Positions 38,301-52,900 of a DNA stretch of 64,000 nt are shown here, piece by piece. Every line of letters starts with the position of its first letter. The first letter of the stretch is position 1. The position numbers and the translations under genes were made by a program. Origin of the DNA: Ophiodon elongatus (taxonomy: Eukaryota > Chordata > Actinopteri > Perciformes > Hexagrammidae); the NCBI GenBank assembly GCA_016806645.1, contig JACSYO010001810.1, positions 2,289,001-2,353,000 on the forward strand. The letters are read 5' to 3'. The notes beneath the pieces were generated by a model that did not search any database, was not told the DNA's origin, and saw only the letters and a list, made by a program, of their open reading frames with translations.

Positions 38301-41113
38301 CGCCAGGGGTGAAAAGTGTGTGTGTGTGGGGGGGGGCTCAGACCACACCCATCGAACTCAACCTTTGTTTTGATCTCAACTAAATGCCTGCAAAGTTTCG
38401 TGATTGCCTGCTGCAGAGTTGCGACTCTATCGCTGTGACAAAATCTTTTCACAGACGTACAGACAGACACACCTGGCTGAGCTGAAAACCGTCTCTGTGG
38501 TAGTTCCTGCTACAGTAGATGTCTCCAGGAACACATTACGCCATGATGACTCACACACAGACCTACAAGGTGAAAATAATACCAGCTTTAATGTTGCAGA
38601 TGGTAAATGGCAAACAGAAAGCAGGCATATAGTCCCAAATGCTTAAACATTTGCAAGAGGTACAAAGTCACAGATTACTGTTGGCTGGGAATTAACACAG
38701 TTATTGATTGAAGAGCAGTTTTAACTGTCTAACTTTCATTTCTAATGGTACACTCTTCCCACCATGAATGAAACAAGCAGCACTGCAGGGGACGAGACTC
38801 ATTAAAGATACAGAAATGTTTGCAGGCCAAACTATTTTTCTCCTTTATTATGGTTTTAGATGAGTACAAACACATTGCAGCATTTTTTAAACAAAAGTCT
38901 GTATAAAAAATCTTGGTTTATGTATGTTGATATAGTTTTCACTTTGCCCAAGCAGCCTTAAACTTAACAAACTCGATAAAATACGTACGCTCTTAGCCCA
39001 AATTAGTTGACTTGACAATTGCAAAAGAAAATTGGGTGGAAACCCGCTGCCTTAAACCATTTAAGTTTTTACACATGGAGGAACTAAACAGGTCAAGTTG
39101 TGTTAACATATAACCTTAAATGGATGCAGTAGACCTATTTAAGTTAACATTAAAGTTGAATTAAATAACTATTTTAAGTTAAACATATATAACAAATCAC
39201 AAATATAACATTATTTATTGCTTCTTAAGATCATTAGTTTATTTAATTAATGTCTTTACTTTTAATTAAATTAATTATATTATTTTGATTTTGAGATTTA
39301 ATGCATTGTTTTTAGAACATTGTACAGAAGGAAAGAAATTCAACTATACATTTCAATGTTCCAATGTGGTTTATTGTTTCAATACATTGCATTGTAACAC
39401 TTCAAATGTTTTACTGCAGCAATAAAAGAAAACCGTATCAACCAAAATGCAATTAAAAAACGGCATTAAAACTGCTTGGTAAAAATTCCAACTTGTGTAG
39501 AGAAGGAATATGAACATACAGCATTACACAGTATCTGTGCCTCATACAGACAGCCTGTCTAATTGTTGAAACCTTTCCTGATCTCGTCTGAAAGGTAACT
39601 CTTTGGAGTTTATCAAACTGTCAGATTTGGTCTCAATGATACTGAACCATATCTACAGATGCACAAATTCAATTATAAATGTAAAAACATATTTTTTATT
39701 TTCTTTTGACCACATCTTACTTCCGCAACAATACTTTGGTCATGAACCAAAGTATTGGACACATTACATTTTTGACCCAATGATGTCGCTAAATGGAAAA
39801 GTCAGAGCATCACTAAAGGGATTACAATTCATCCTGAGGAGGACATGACTGTGTATAGCAAATGTCAGGGCAATCCATCCAATAGTTTGAGCTTGGTGTG
39901 TACTGGTGGACTAGTATGCATACATGCAGGCCAATCACGAGTCAATGCTTTCAAACAATGAAAAGTAAATTGCATGTAATAGTTTTTTAAAAATAAATGA
40001 TATGTCCATATTAGTTTCTCTTGTTACAAAAGAAAAGTGAAACATTTGGGCTTAATAAGTAGAACGGTATTCTACCTGTGAGCTGCAAAGGATTGGCAGA
40101 AAGGGGTGAACTAGTTCGGAGCTATGGTTGACTGAAGCTCAATGGTTTTGGGCTGATGGAGTCAGTGGAGCAAAGAGGAGCGTTGAGTCTGCTTGGTCGT
40201 CAGTCTGACACCGCACATCAAAGCCTTTATGAATAATTGCCTAATGTGGCATAACCACAGTACCGACAAACACGCTGTCTTCCAGACAAGATCAGTGTTT
40301 TCTGCCTTTACCAGCATCATTTAATAATGAACAAATCAACCAAAGAAGTAGTCAAAACTGCACTTTTGCTGCACCACTTAGGAGTTATTTTTCTATGCAA
40401 ATAATGCTGACATGGTGATTATTTTACTCATAGTCAAGAGGCCAAGTGTATCGAAGAAAACGTCTTGGACCTCACTGAAATAAACCTGTTGAATATTTCA
40501 TTAGATACAGACATTTATTTCCACTTGAGACTTCCATTACACCCTCTTGCTTTTCCATTTTATTCAGTACTTTGCATATTGCAATGATCGGGAAGTCTTA
40601 CAGTATTCTCATCACTGTGAACATTTTGCATTACATGATTTTGCTGTTCTTTGGTGTTTTCTGTGTTGTTTTATAACTCTTTAAGATTGGCTGCTACGTA
40701 TATAAGCCCTGAGGTCTCTTAAGAAATCTTGAGCTTGTAATTATAATATTTTGAGTTTGGTTAAAAAGGAGAGTATTCATCATAGAAAGTCGCTTTAGTC
40801 GTGTGTGTTTTTAATTATAATATTTGGGGTGTTATTTTATGTGTGTTGAATAAAATTTAATATCTTTGATTCTCAGCCTTAAATGTCTTTGCTCGCAAAA
40901 GGCCTTGGCCTTCTACAAATGCCTCTTATAGCTACTTCAGCCAATCACACTTAGAGATTGCTAGAACCCATTCTGCTGATAACTCATGAGGATTCTTGAG
41001 TCAGTATAATCATCAAAATTACTTAATTCCAACCAAAGAAAGAAGCTTATTTCGATCCATTGAAGAGAATCAAAGCAACTTGCAGGCAGACACACCCAAC
41101 CCACCCACCCACC

Positions 41114-41176
<63 letters not shown>

Positions 41177-43870
41177 ACACACACACCATGCCACCACCTT
41201 GATTCTGAACACTGCCAGCTCTCTTCAGAAAGTCTGTAACTGTTGTGAATAATTTATTCTTCTCCATCTCAGTTCCAAATAACTGTCTGTTGTTTGATTA
41301 ACCCGCTGATCTGACGGACTGAAGAAGAGTTTGGTGTCTGTAAATACAGGCCTAAGGTCGCTGGTTTGCACAGGACGAGAGTCTCAGCTTGCACATCCTG
41401 CTCGCTCAGTGCCAGGGAGATGGGCACGAAGCCATAACCAAGCTTTTGTAGATTTCATGTCACTGTACAATACTGATTTAATTAATCCCTGGTGTTAAAT
41501 TCACAAAGTTGTTTAGTCTGCAGAGTCAAGTGTAGAGTTTCTAGAGAGGACCTTTTCTGCTATCATGATGGTGGCTAAACTCATAATTTCAATTAGAAAC
41601 ATGTGCGATGATTGATTGGCAAACAATTGTGTCGAAGCTTGTTTGAGTTGCAGATATTGTAGACTAGCGTTACTTGCATTACTTAGTTACGGATTGCTTT
41701 TTTTCAGCAAGGGGTTACAGTTTTAAATGTGGTAACATTACAATGTGAACTTCAATGTGGACTGCTGCGTTTTTGTTATTGTTGGGATTCAGTATAGTGC
41801 ATGATAGATGATTGATTATAGCTTTGTCTCTGAGCCTTCAGGGGACCAAGATGACTTGTCCCCAACATGTTAGCTTTGTGCAAAGCCTGCACATGTGGGG
41901 AGGCAGTTAGCCTCTACCAACAGAGGAATAGTTGACCTAACTCAAATTTAGTCATATGTAGACGACATGCTTTGTCTTATTAGCTGGCTAGCTAGTGAAT
42001 GAACCCTGAATAATACCTGAATGGTACTTCAGGAATGCTGTGTGCAGTTAGCAGCGCTAAGCTAGTACTAGCAGTGCTAGTATCATTTAGCATTACTGTA
42101 GACCGGCTGCTCAATAAAACAATGCTTCCTTTTCAGTTTCTACACATACTGGATATGTGTAAACTAGTATGTGGCTTCCGAGATGTTAAACACACCTTTG
42201 ATGAGCACTAACCACTAATGAATATTAGTATTGACTTTTTAATTACTTTTTAAGTATTGTGTAATGAGTAATTGTTTGTATTTTCAAGTGACTTGCACAA
42301 CATGGTTGTAGACATAGATCTTGTTTACCTCAGAAAATACAAAGGAAAGTTTTTTTCAAATGCATATATCAATTTTACAACGAATTAATGAAATGCTGCA
42401 ATGTTATGATAACATGTTTAACAAGCTGATGTCTGCCCCGTTATCTTCCATGAGTACATTTTTGTATACAACTCAGTAACTAACTAGATCTTCTTAAGTA
42501 ACTCCGCTGTTGGGAATACACCATTAATTATACCTTAATTAAAAAGTGAAGGACGACCCATGGACGAACCATGCAGTTCATAGTAAAACCCATCTCATTA
42601 CTATTTCAAGTTATCATGTCACATAAAGACCGGTTGGCTTAGAGGATGGCTTACTGTATGGAATAAATGTGTTTACATGAGTTTTCCCGCTGGAATGATC
42701 AAAGGTCTTTACAGAGTTGGCTGACAGAAAGCATCACTATTTGATCATAGCTATGGTTCCTTAAACATCAGAGCAGTTATCGTTTATGAATAATTTACTC
42801 TACAGTTATCATATTAGTAATGAAAGCAAGATCTGAGCCATAAGACTAAATCCTGAGTCTGTGATAGAATTGCACAGACACAGTGGCGAGTATGCAGCCC
42901 CACGATATCATCGAACACAGTGCTCCTTACACTAATACACTAATACACTAATATGTAGCTATATCGATATGTGCTGAACAAAGCAGGCAGAGCTTCTGTG
43001 CAGCATTTAGCTGTGACAGATACTAAGATAAGTTTGTAATCTGTCTCTCTGTCTGTCTGTCCGTTCATATCTATCTATGTACAAATAGTTATTAAAGTAT
43101 GGATTTGGTTGGCAACAACATTTGTAAGTGTTTATTAATTTACAGTATATTATAAATTCTCCTTTGAAGACAATTTATATTATTACAACTGTGTTTTACA
43201 ATATTGTCATTTATTATCTGGTTATACATTAGTCTCCATTCATGTATGCCCATAGGAGGCTAAATACAAATACATAAATAAACACATATGTATATCTACA
43301 TTACAGTGTGTTATAAACCATTTATTGAATGTTTATATACTGCTTATAAAAGCTAAATGGGGGCATTTAAACTCACATGTTGCAGATTAATCTGTTGATT
43401 ATTTTTATGTCTGTAAAATTTCTGAAAATGGTGAAAAATGTCCATCCTAATATTCCCGTAAACATAAAGTGATGTCTTCAAATTGCATGTTTTTGTCCAT
43501 GCAATAGTCCAAACCCCCACAAATATCAGTTTACTATCACAGATAAATAAAAGCTGCTGCCATTTGAGAAGTTTTGCCCTATTTTTTTTATGTATTTTCT
43601 TGTTGAGTTTTGTGTATTTTATAGGCCATCTACTGACGGGCATTGAAAACTAGCTTAGGCTATAAATGTAATGCATGGTTCATGCTATAAACTTGTCCCT
43701 AGAAGAATAAACATTAAATAAATGCATAAATAAGACGAGACTTTGGAATTTTTACTTGAAAAAAAAAAACAAATGTTATCCCTTCTCTGAATTGACAACA
43801 GAAGGGACGTTTACACCCTTAACGTTTATTACATCTTCTAATCTTTTTTAATTGTCTTTTTTTTGTACTC

Positions 43871-43921
<51 letters not shown>

Positions 43922-46900
43922 TCTCTCTCTCTCTTTCTCCCTCTCTTTCTTTCTTTCTCTCTCTCTCTCTCTCTATCTCTTTCTTTCTCTTTCTTTCTCT
44001 CTCTCTCGCTCTCTCCCTCTCTCTCTCTAAGCAGGGCAGGGATTATAGCCATGGTTAAAACCTTTCCAGTGCTGCTGGCTTGATCCTCTGTGCCAAGCAG
44101 AGACTAAAATGAGCTCCAGAAAGTGAGATAATCGGCCTCATCTTTGTGACTCACTCAGCTACACTAATATTTAAGAGGCACTCACTTCATCACAATGTAA
44201 AACTTCAGGAATCACCTGAGGAGACCAAATCTTGAAGACAATATTAAGTTAAAATGCTGGAAATCTGTATTTTTTATAAGTCCTGTGTCCAAAGTAGTAG
44301 TTTGTGGGAGCTGAAAATATCCATTGCTGAATAAAATGGAAGAATAGTAGAGCCAATTTAATATCAGGCCTCTTTAGTGCTGGGAATTGTTTCCACATCA
44401 ATTTTCCTCCAATTTGCTCAATGTGGCCGACAGCTAAATTGGCGGAGGAGTCTGTCCATTAGAAATGTGCATTAAAGGAAATTAAAACTTTTATGCACCA
44501 TTATTACAGCCACTCTATAATTTGGAAGAACCACATTAATGTAGTTATTGAAAGAGCAAGTTTATTGATCGTAACATTATGGTATTTGTGAAAATAACAT
44601 GAAAATATGTATTCCTCCTCACAGAGGTCATAAGCGCCTGGCCGGTGCATCTCAAATAAAACTGACCAACTCGTCACTTGGGGTAAAATAATATGATCAT
44701 AGAATCAATATCAGCTCCATTGCTCTTGATTAAATGTATTCCTTATAACTTAGTCTGGCTCAGTAAGCATTTAAAGTAAAAGCACTTTGCAGATTGTGGA
44801 TTGTGTTACTTTTGAAAAATTAAGGGATCATCAAAGTTATAAAAAGCCACGCTGAGTACAAATTTCTGGCTATCCATCCTGTGGTTTTCGACATGTTTCA
44901 CAAAAAAATGTTTAAAGATCAACTTCCTGGTGGCGCTAGAGAAAAAGTCATGGGATCACCAACGTCCTCTGGGGGCCTGTCCCACATTTCATGGCAGTTG
45001 GAATATTTCATAAGTGTCGGACAGACAGACTGACATTTCCAAACCTAAGCCAAGCCTAAAAACAGTGTGTAGAGATACATTAACAGGAGCCAACACAAAG
45101 TAGTATCACTAGATTACTATGTCAGTGCTTTTGGATAGTTGATGATATCATTAATAATTCCCTATCCCTCCTACTTTTTATTCACCCAAAGGGAGACATT
45201 TGTATTGCTCCAACAATGATGGTGATGATGATGATGATGATGATGATGATGGTGGTGATGGTGATGGTGATGATGAAAATGAAAATGAAAATGAAATACC
45301 ATAAAGAGGATAAAAACTATTACTGCTGCATTTAAATGAAATGTTTGGGACATTAAATGACTGCACTGAGAGGATGAAAAAAGATGAAGTTGTGTGCGTG
45401 AAAGTATCGGTGAGACTTAAGATTCTTGTGGCGGCTTGCAAAGCTCTCAGTGTCTCCAGCTCTGTGTTATGTGATGTGACATGTACTGTGGTTTCCACTG
45501 CCAGCCTGTGTACTTGCGTCTCTCCTCTGGCTGTATAATTAATTCATAGACATTGCGAGTACACGCCTTGTCTCCTCCTCTGCTGTCTCTTGGAGAGATC
45601 TTTGAAAGAGCAAGATTAAAAGGAGGGCATAATTAGACAGGAGGATTTTCACTATTAATGTAATTGAAGCTGTGCTGTCATATTACAATGTCTAATTGGT
45701 CTCAAATTAAAGAAAAGCAATTACGACAGCAGGGAGTCACTTACCAATGTAAAAGGACAGTCAGATTTCCTGTCCAACCTATACTTCTTGTACAGTTATT
45801 GTGCTGTCATTTTCCCTGTAGAAGAAGTGGCAGTAAATAGAGTTACACTTGTGTATTTTAACCATGCCATGTCATTAGGAAGAAGCATATGAGATCTATC
45901 AGGATTGTTGCGCAGTTATAGAGCTGTATCAACACCTCTTAAGTGCTACTTAAATCTTTGTTCTCTGCTGCCTGAGACGCAGAGGAGGTCAAACAGGTGC
46001 CGTCCCAGGAGCTGAAATGAGATGACAGATCTCATTAAAGATGCGCAGCCATTCAGATTTGAGTGAAGATGGTGGCGTCCCGGAGCCGCATCCTCAGCTG
46101 ATTCCTCTAGAGGTGCATTCATCCTTCTTCCCAAAGCATACAGCTTGTAAAAGTCTCTCCCCTGGTAAAGATTTGTTTTCCTCCCGGCTCTTATATGCTT
46201 GCTGCTCATTGCGGCAAGGTCACATTTTTGTGTTTGTGAATCAGAACTTTGTGCCATACTGCGGGATGCTTTAACATCACAGAGAGCGTAAAAGGCAAGG
46301 AGGCCTGGGATGACCCGGTTTGCAGTGCATTTCATATCTGAGCAGGGTGTGCGGAATTATCCTCCAACAACGTTTCGTTCGGATAAAGCCGTCAGTTACC
46401 TGAGACTTCACTCCACACTCAGGCGGTACATGTTTCTGTTTACCACCGCCGCAATAACGGAAGTGGTTTCTTGTGTCTCAGCTCAGGGAGATTTTTCTGT
46501 GAGCTGCTGCATTGTTGTCTTAGCTTCAGGAAGTCCTACAGTCATATAATAGGTAATTAAAGGGCATTGCACTTTTTATTTCATACAATATGTTCTTCTT
46601 TATTGCCCCTTACATTACACACAATATAACTCAAGCACGTGCACCCCCTGAAATCTGAATCTGAATTGATATTATTTCATATTAGAATATTTGTTAAAGT
46701 TTTTTAATTGATAGTCATCTATTACATTGAATAAACAATGTAACTAATAATAATGTGCCGTTTATTATTTATTATATTTTATAATTTTACAGACTGCCCC
46801 CCTTCTTTACAACTGTGCTTGTAAACTCACTTATTCCGAACTCCACACTCCCAGATTTGCTTTTATTTTCAAACTAATAGTCTTCCGCTCTAACTGACGT

Positions 46901-49900
46901 CACTTGACTTTGCACAGCTCCCTCTGGAGCCACAAAAAGCTTGCAGCAGTACTCCCCCAAACCTATAAACAGACTATGATGTGTCAAATCAGCACATTTC
47001 CTCTTTAAATTGTGTAAAGGGTTTTTAATGACTATTGGTGTGAGAAATGTTCACGGTTATTTATTAAATGAGCTTAGATATGTGACATTTTCCATTTATC
47101 TTGTTTCTGTTATATAAAATTTCCCTTTTGAAGGGCAAATTCTCCCCTTGTTGTTTCCGCCACTCCCGGTACAAGCACTCTTTGTATGCACATCATGTCA
47201 AGTGCTAGCAATGCCAGCTTCCTGACAAGTAAATGAAAGGTCCCATCGTTCTTCTTGTTTCTTCCCAGGTGACACCCACTGTCCCCATTCCGTCACCATC
47301 AAAAAGTCGAACAAGATGCCGAGAACCTCAAAAACGGTCCATTATGCGCTGCCATGGGGAGCGCAGACACCATTAAGGAATGGTATCGGTTACAAATAAT
47401 GCATGTCTCCAGTCTCATTCTCGTCTTGTCTGAGAGAAACGGGACAGCGCAGAGATGCACAGATGCACCGCAGAGACCTTGCATGCAGAGTAACGCGCTA
47501 GCTTTCACAGACCAAGGACATCTCCTCACCAGAGAGATGGTGAAGAGAGGAGTCAGGCAAGAGCTGGCCACAGAATCCCACTCTAAAGACATTAAACAAC
47601 AGTACAAAAGAAATTTAACAACTTAAACAAATCTACGGTATTGACGTTGAAAGCTCTCCACACTTGTGTGCACTGTTTATCACAGCATATTGTGATTGTT
47701 TTAAATGTTCTGCTTTGGGAATGTTACAGTTCATAACGTGGGCAGATAAAGGCCTTAATCGTCTTACCGCTGGTAATATCAATGTCTCTTTTCATGAAGT
47801 TGAACTCCGCAGGGAAGGAGGAAGTCATTACCTAGAGAAGTCATTTCTCTTTAAATGTTTTCTATCACGTGATGCAGTACTCACGTTTTTATTCTCACAA
47901 GGTTAAGCACTTAACACTTACCGTAGCAGCTCTACAGTGGTAAAAGATGCACTAATCAAGATGAATTATAATCAAATGCGTTTGTTAATGCTTCCTGTAC
48001 CACGTTCGAAGCCAAGCCTGTTCAGAAGATTCTTCCCACGAAGCTTGCACTGAACTTCTTTATCGCCCTGTGATAGAATTTATAATGAAAGGTGCAGATA
48101 ACAAAACATAACATGCTGGTTTGTGGTTGATTGAAATTGCAATGATACAGGTTCACCTCCTATCGTTTTCACATTATATCTGTGCAGACACAATTAAGAG
48201 TTAAAAGTGATTATTGCAAACTACAAGCTTTTGCCAAACAGCTCACACAACGTCTGAATACTGCAGAACTTCACAGATAAATAGCTGGATGACAGCACGC
48301 CCGGGTTATTGGCCATTTTCATTCAAACAGCGAAGAACGTCAACGCTGAGCCGATACCAGCTCGTCCACTTTTAGCATGTGACAATCTCAAGATGTAATC
48401 ATAAAACTCTAAAGGCTCACTCTTATACTGTGAGATGTCATTAAGTTCTGAGGTGTTTATGTCTTTTTAATGAGAGCGCTAAATTGCCTTCATACGCAGT
48501 GATTTTTGTGCAAATGAAAGCCTTTGCAGACTATGAATGTCAAGTAGACGACTAAATGTTCCTCGGCACATTGTGGGGCCACGGGCTGCAGCATCGGGAT
48601 TCACACTGACGACCACGTGACGAAGCACAGCAGTAGTCTCTGCTGGAAAATATTTAAATTGTAATGAACAAGATGCAGAAGTGCGTGTCTCAAAAATGAT
48701 CTGTGTGACAAAAATGTGCTTCAGTGCAACAGTCAGGCTGTACCAAATATTCATACTGCGGGATTCTTTTGATCAAGAATGACTCGACACTGCTGAAGAT
48801 GCCTGATGATTCCTTTGGTGCAAGTAATATCAGAAACTATTGTGACAGTTGCAGCAAAGGATATCAGTTATTTAATACTGGCACAAATCCCCAAATCACC
48901 TCTACTCTTCACCCTTTTTACATTTACATATAGCTACATCTGTCTTGTCTGATAGCAGCAAAGTGTATTCACCTTGTGATGAATGGCTACTTATTGCGAT
49001 GTGGGCAAACAGATTATATTATATGAAAAAGTAATCTCAAATCAAAAGCCACTTTCTAGTGAAGGGATTTTGTTGGGTTGTTGAGTGTTGAACTTCTTCC
49101 ATGTGATGTGGTCACAACTAAGCCGCCACTTTGTCAACTGAGCAAACTCCCTCCGCTAATAGAATACTGTTTTATGGGGTTGAAAGCTTCAGGGAAAACT
49201 AATATTATGGACCATGAGTGTCAGTTATTTTGGTAAAATACTATTTTCAAGGTCAAGATTGAACTTAGTTTTGTTTTAAGTTATGATTTGATGATGAAGC
49301 AAGGTTAAAACAATTTACAACAGTACAATTATGTCAGCACATAAATGGAAGACCTATAGCATGTAGACACGTTCCAACATTTTCAGGAAACAAAGATTTT
49401 GTTGTCTATGTCTATAAGCAATGAATTAGGATGATTTCATATTTCACATATCTCATGAGTTTATAATAAGTATGTGTTCATTCTTTGCACCAGCGCTTTG
49501 TTAAGGGGGTGTACGGCTCCATCTCCCTAGTTTAAAAGACCGTAAAATATGCGGTATCTACTGTTTGTATACAGCACAGCAAATCTTCCATCCCAGCAAT
49601 GTAAAAGGCCTCAAAACATTTTAGAGACACAAAAGCCAAGGACACGCGAAGGCACCCTCAAACACTTTCTTTTTTACACAAAATGGAGCGGTCATAATTA
49701 GCTGCTGAATAGATTAGAAACATTGGGAAAATGGGAGTGAGGGGATTCATACAGTATGCAACCAGGCACTGTTTGACAGTATTTTATGTTTTATTAATTG
49801 AGAGGAAATGATTGTCTATTTATTTTAAGTTTCGTGATTTATCAGTAAATAATGAGTCAATACTATATTATTGTGTTGCTTGATAGACTGAATTAGACAC

Positions 49901-52900
49901 TCGTCCAGATCAGAGTCTTACTTTGAAGAAGCTCTACATTGGGATATAGTGTATGTTGTATTTTTTGTAAAAAGGTTTGTTACAGGACTTTGAATGTTAC
50001 TAAACCAAAGAAAAAATATGTTTTGTGTTGAGAATTCTTTGAAAGATGAAGTTATTTTGTGGACATTTGCTGATCTAAAAAAATAAATAAGGAGCTAAGT
50101 CTGAGCATTTGTCCTTGGCAATACAGTGGGCAGAAATGAACGATGAATAAAATACAATAAAAGGATTGCCGCACCAGGTAGGTGACACGTTACTTTTAAA
50201 GGTTATTCTTTTTTGTTTCAGGAAGCTGTAAATTGAAACCTCCTCTCGAGACCTGGGATCTGATTATGTCTTTTGATCTGACTGGTTATGCTTTTCCTTA
50301 CAGAACAGTTCAGTGACATATTACATCTTAAAATACACAATCAGATGTGGCCATACACCATTTTGGAAAGCTTTTCAGCTTTTTAACCTAATGGAAGCAA
50401 TGGTTACGGCTGTTTGGTATGCCGGTGAATGTAACCATTATTCTCACTCTGCTAAGTATTGGCACTTTCTCACTTGCTGGTTCTGAATAGGAGCAGTATA
50501 TTCATAGTGCCTCACCCAAGACTCCATGGCAACACTGATAGTAAAACCATAAGATTCTACCCTTCAATCATGGCAGAGAAAAAAAGCACTTCCTCAAATG
50601 TTTCTTAAAGGTCACATATTGTAAGAAGTGAGATGATATTCATGTCTTTTTTATTATAAAGCAAGTCTAAGTGTTATGTAAATACTGTGAAAGTATCAAA
50701 ATGCTCAATCAATGGAGACATACACACAGCCCTGTATTCAGAAACTGTGCCTTTAAACAAGCCATCGGGATTTCAATATACAATATATAGACCATTTTAC
50801 AGTATTAAATGTAAACATTTTAAACATCAGCTGACAGGAAGTAAACATGGACCCAAGCTGCTGCATGGGTGTGTGCAAAATAACCAGATACTACCCGTTG
50901 GAGAGTTTTAGCCAAGTATATAAGATTTTCCAAGTTCCACATTTTTCAAGTTCGGAAAGATTATGGCTTTTGTTAAAGAGATATTTTTCACCCAAAAACT
51001 ATGGAAAATGTTATGAAGTACTCACCACATTAGGCTCTCTATGGTCCCAGAAAAAAAAGTTTTGTTTGAGTGATATGAAGGACAGCGGCGCACCCCAAAA
51101 AATGAAAGTATTTCAAGTGCAAACAGACTTCATTGGAGTCCAAACGAAAGACAGCAAGAAAGGTAATACAACGTTAGATAGATAGAAAACTTTTTCTGGG
51201 CTCGTAAAGCCTAGGGAGATGAGTACAGATATATATTTATATTGTTTTTGGGTGAACTATTGCTTAAATTAACATTTTATTCAATTAATTGCATTCATTT
51301 CCCGAACCTTACCCAAGTGCTGTGAATGCCTAAACCAATAAAAAACATTTAGAAAGTCCCATAATGTCACTATGAGAGGATACTGTATTTCAAGATCAGA
51401 TATTTAGTCTAAAACAAATAAAAAATGATGTTAGTAAACATGAACATTTTTGTGTCTTGCCAGATACTGTATGTTAATTAACAACATTATGTCAATAAAA
51501 ATCATGATTATACTTTGCTATTGTAAATTAGTTGTATGAACATACTTTCTTGGAGACAAGGTTGATAAAGTTATATAAACTGTCTCAGTGCACTCAGCTG
51601 CCCTGTTTTGTAATACACTTCATGGCTACCATGGTTTTAAATAAAAAAAACTGTTTTCCTCAGAAGCAGCTTGCAACATGTTCCACTCTTTGATTTCAAA
51701 TCTCAAAATACAAAACTATACCAGCCTGAAATTGTTTGATGAGATACAATCAGACATCACCATGTTGCCTTCCACTCTCATAAACTTTCATCATTGCCAT
51801 GATTTACCTGAATGAGGAGTCGCATGGAACAGGCTGTAAAAAAAAAAAGGAGTGAAGAAGGAGAGTGATGGTTGTTTATATGCAATGTCTGAAGTGGAGG
51901 GCAGTGAGGAGAGATGATGCACAGCATAGCAAGAGATAAACACAGAAGATAGCGAGGGAGATTGACGAGTGAAATCAGCAGTATGATTAATGTGACAACC
52001 TTTAAGCAAAGGTTATGGATCCGGAGGGAACACTAATGTCTAACACTAATGTAGGATATGGAGGAGAAGCCGAGTGGAGAAAAGGTCAGGAGTCAAGTGA
52101 GGTGCAAAATTACAGGAATGCCCCATTCTCCTGTTGTACCTTACCCTGTGCTTCTAGAAACATTCATCTCAACCTTTGGTTTATTTTTCCTCTTTAGTGA
52201 TGATACTGAATGTAGAATGCATGAACTATAATTCATGGAGTCATATTTTGTGACCAACACTTGTTATTCTACATACTAACTTCTGTGCTAGTTTTGTCAG
52301 AAATCATACAGTAAAGTGGCCCTGGAAATGTAAGTTTAACTACCAGTAGAATTATTAAACAGCAGTAGTTGTTAACGTTCACAGGGTGACAGTTTTTTTC
52401 TTTCAAGCCCCTGAAAACTTGCAATCAAGTCATAAGTATTTATCTTTAACATTCAATATTTATTCAAGCAATAATGTAGGTTAAAGTGTGGGAGAAAAAC
52501 ATCCATAGGTATTTATTATCAACACTGAAAACCAGCCTGATAATCAAATAATTTCTCCTCATTTATTTAGCCTGAGCTTGTGTTCATGTTAGCCGATTAC
52601 TGGGCCTTATCTTGTTTTGTTTACCTCTAGTTTTGCCGTCACAAACAAGTGACGTATTTGTTCCAGAGATTTCATCTTCGGTTGACACAGAAACTATGGT
52701 TGTGGTAGGATTAGTTCACGTTTCTCACAAAGCTGAAAGAAATATGAGTTGTTACAATATATCTGTAAGTCAACTTGAACAACTGCCTCAATCTCATCCA
52801 TTCTTCTATTCATGAGGTAGCTGCAGTAGTTGGCTAGCTAGCTATGTAGGAAGGCGAAGTCACCTTGCCTTTTCTCTGATCAGTTGACTGTTTCTCTAAC

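Noticed and set aside
45171..45353. Poly-His protein on the minus strand
   Set aside because: Reading of a GAT trinucleotide repeat; no other coding signal.
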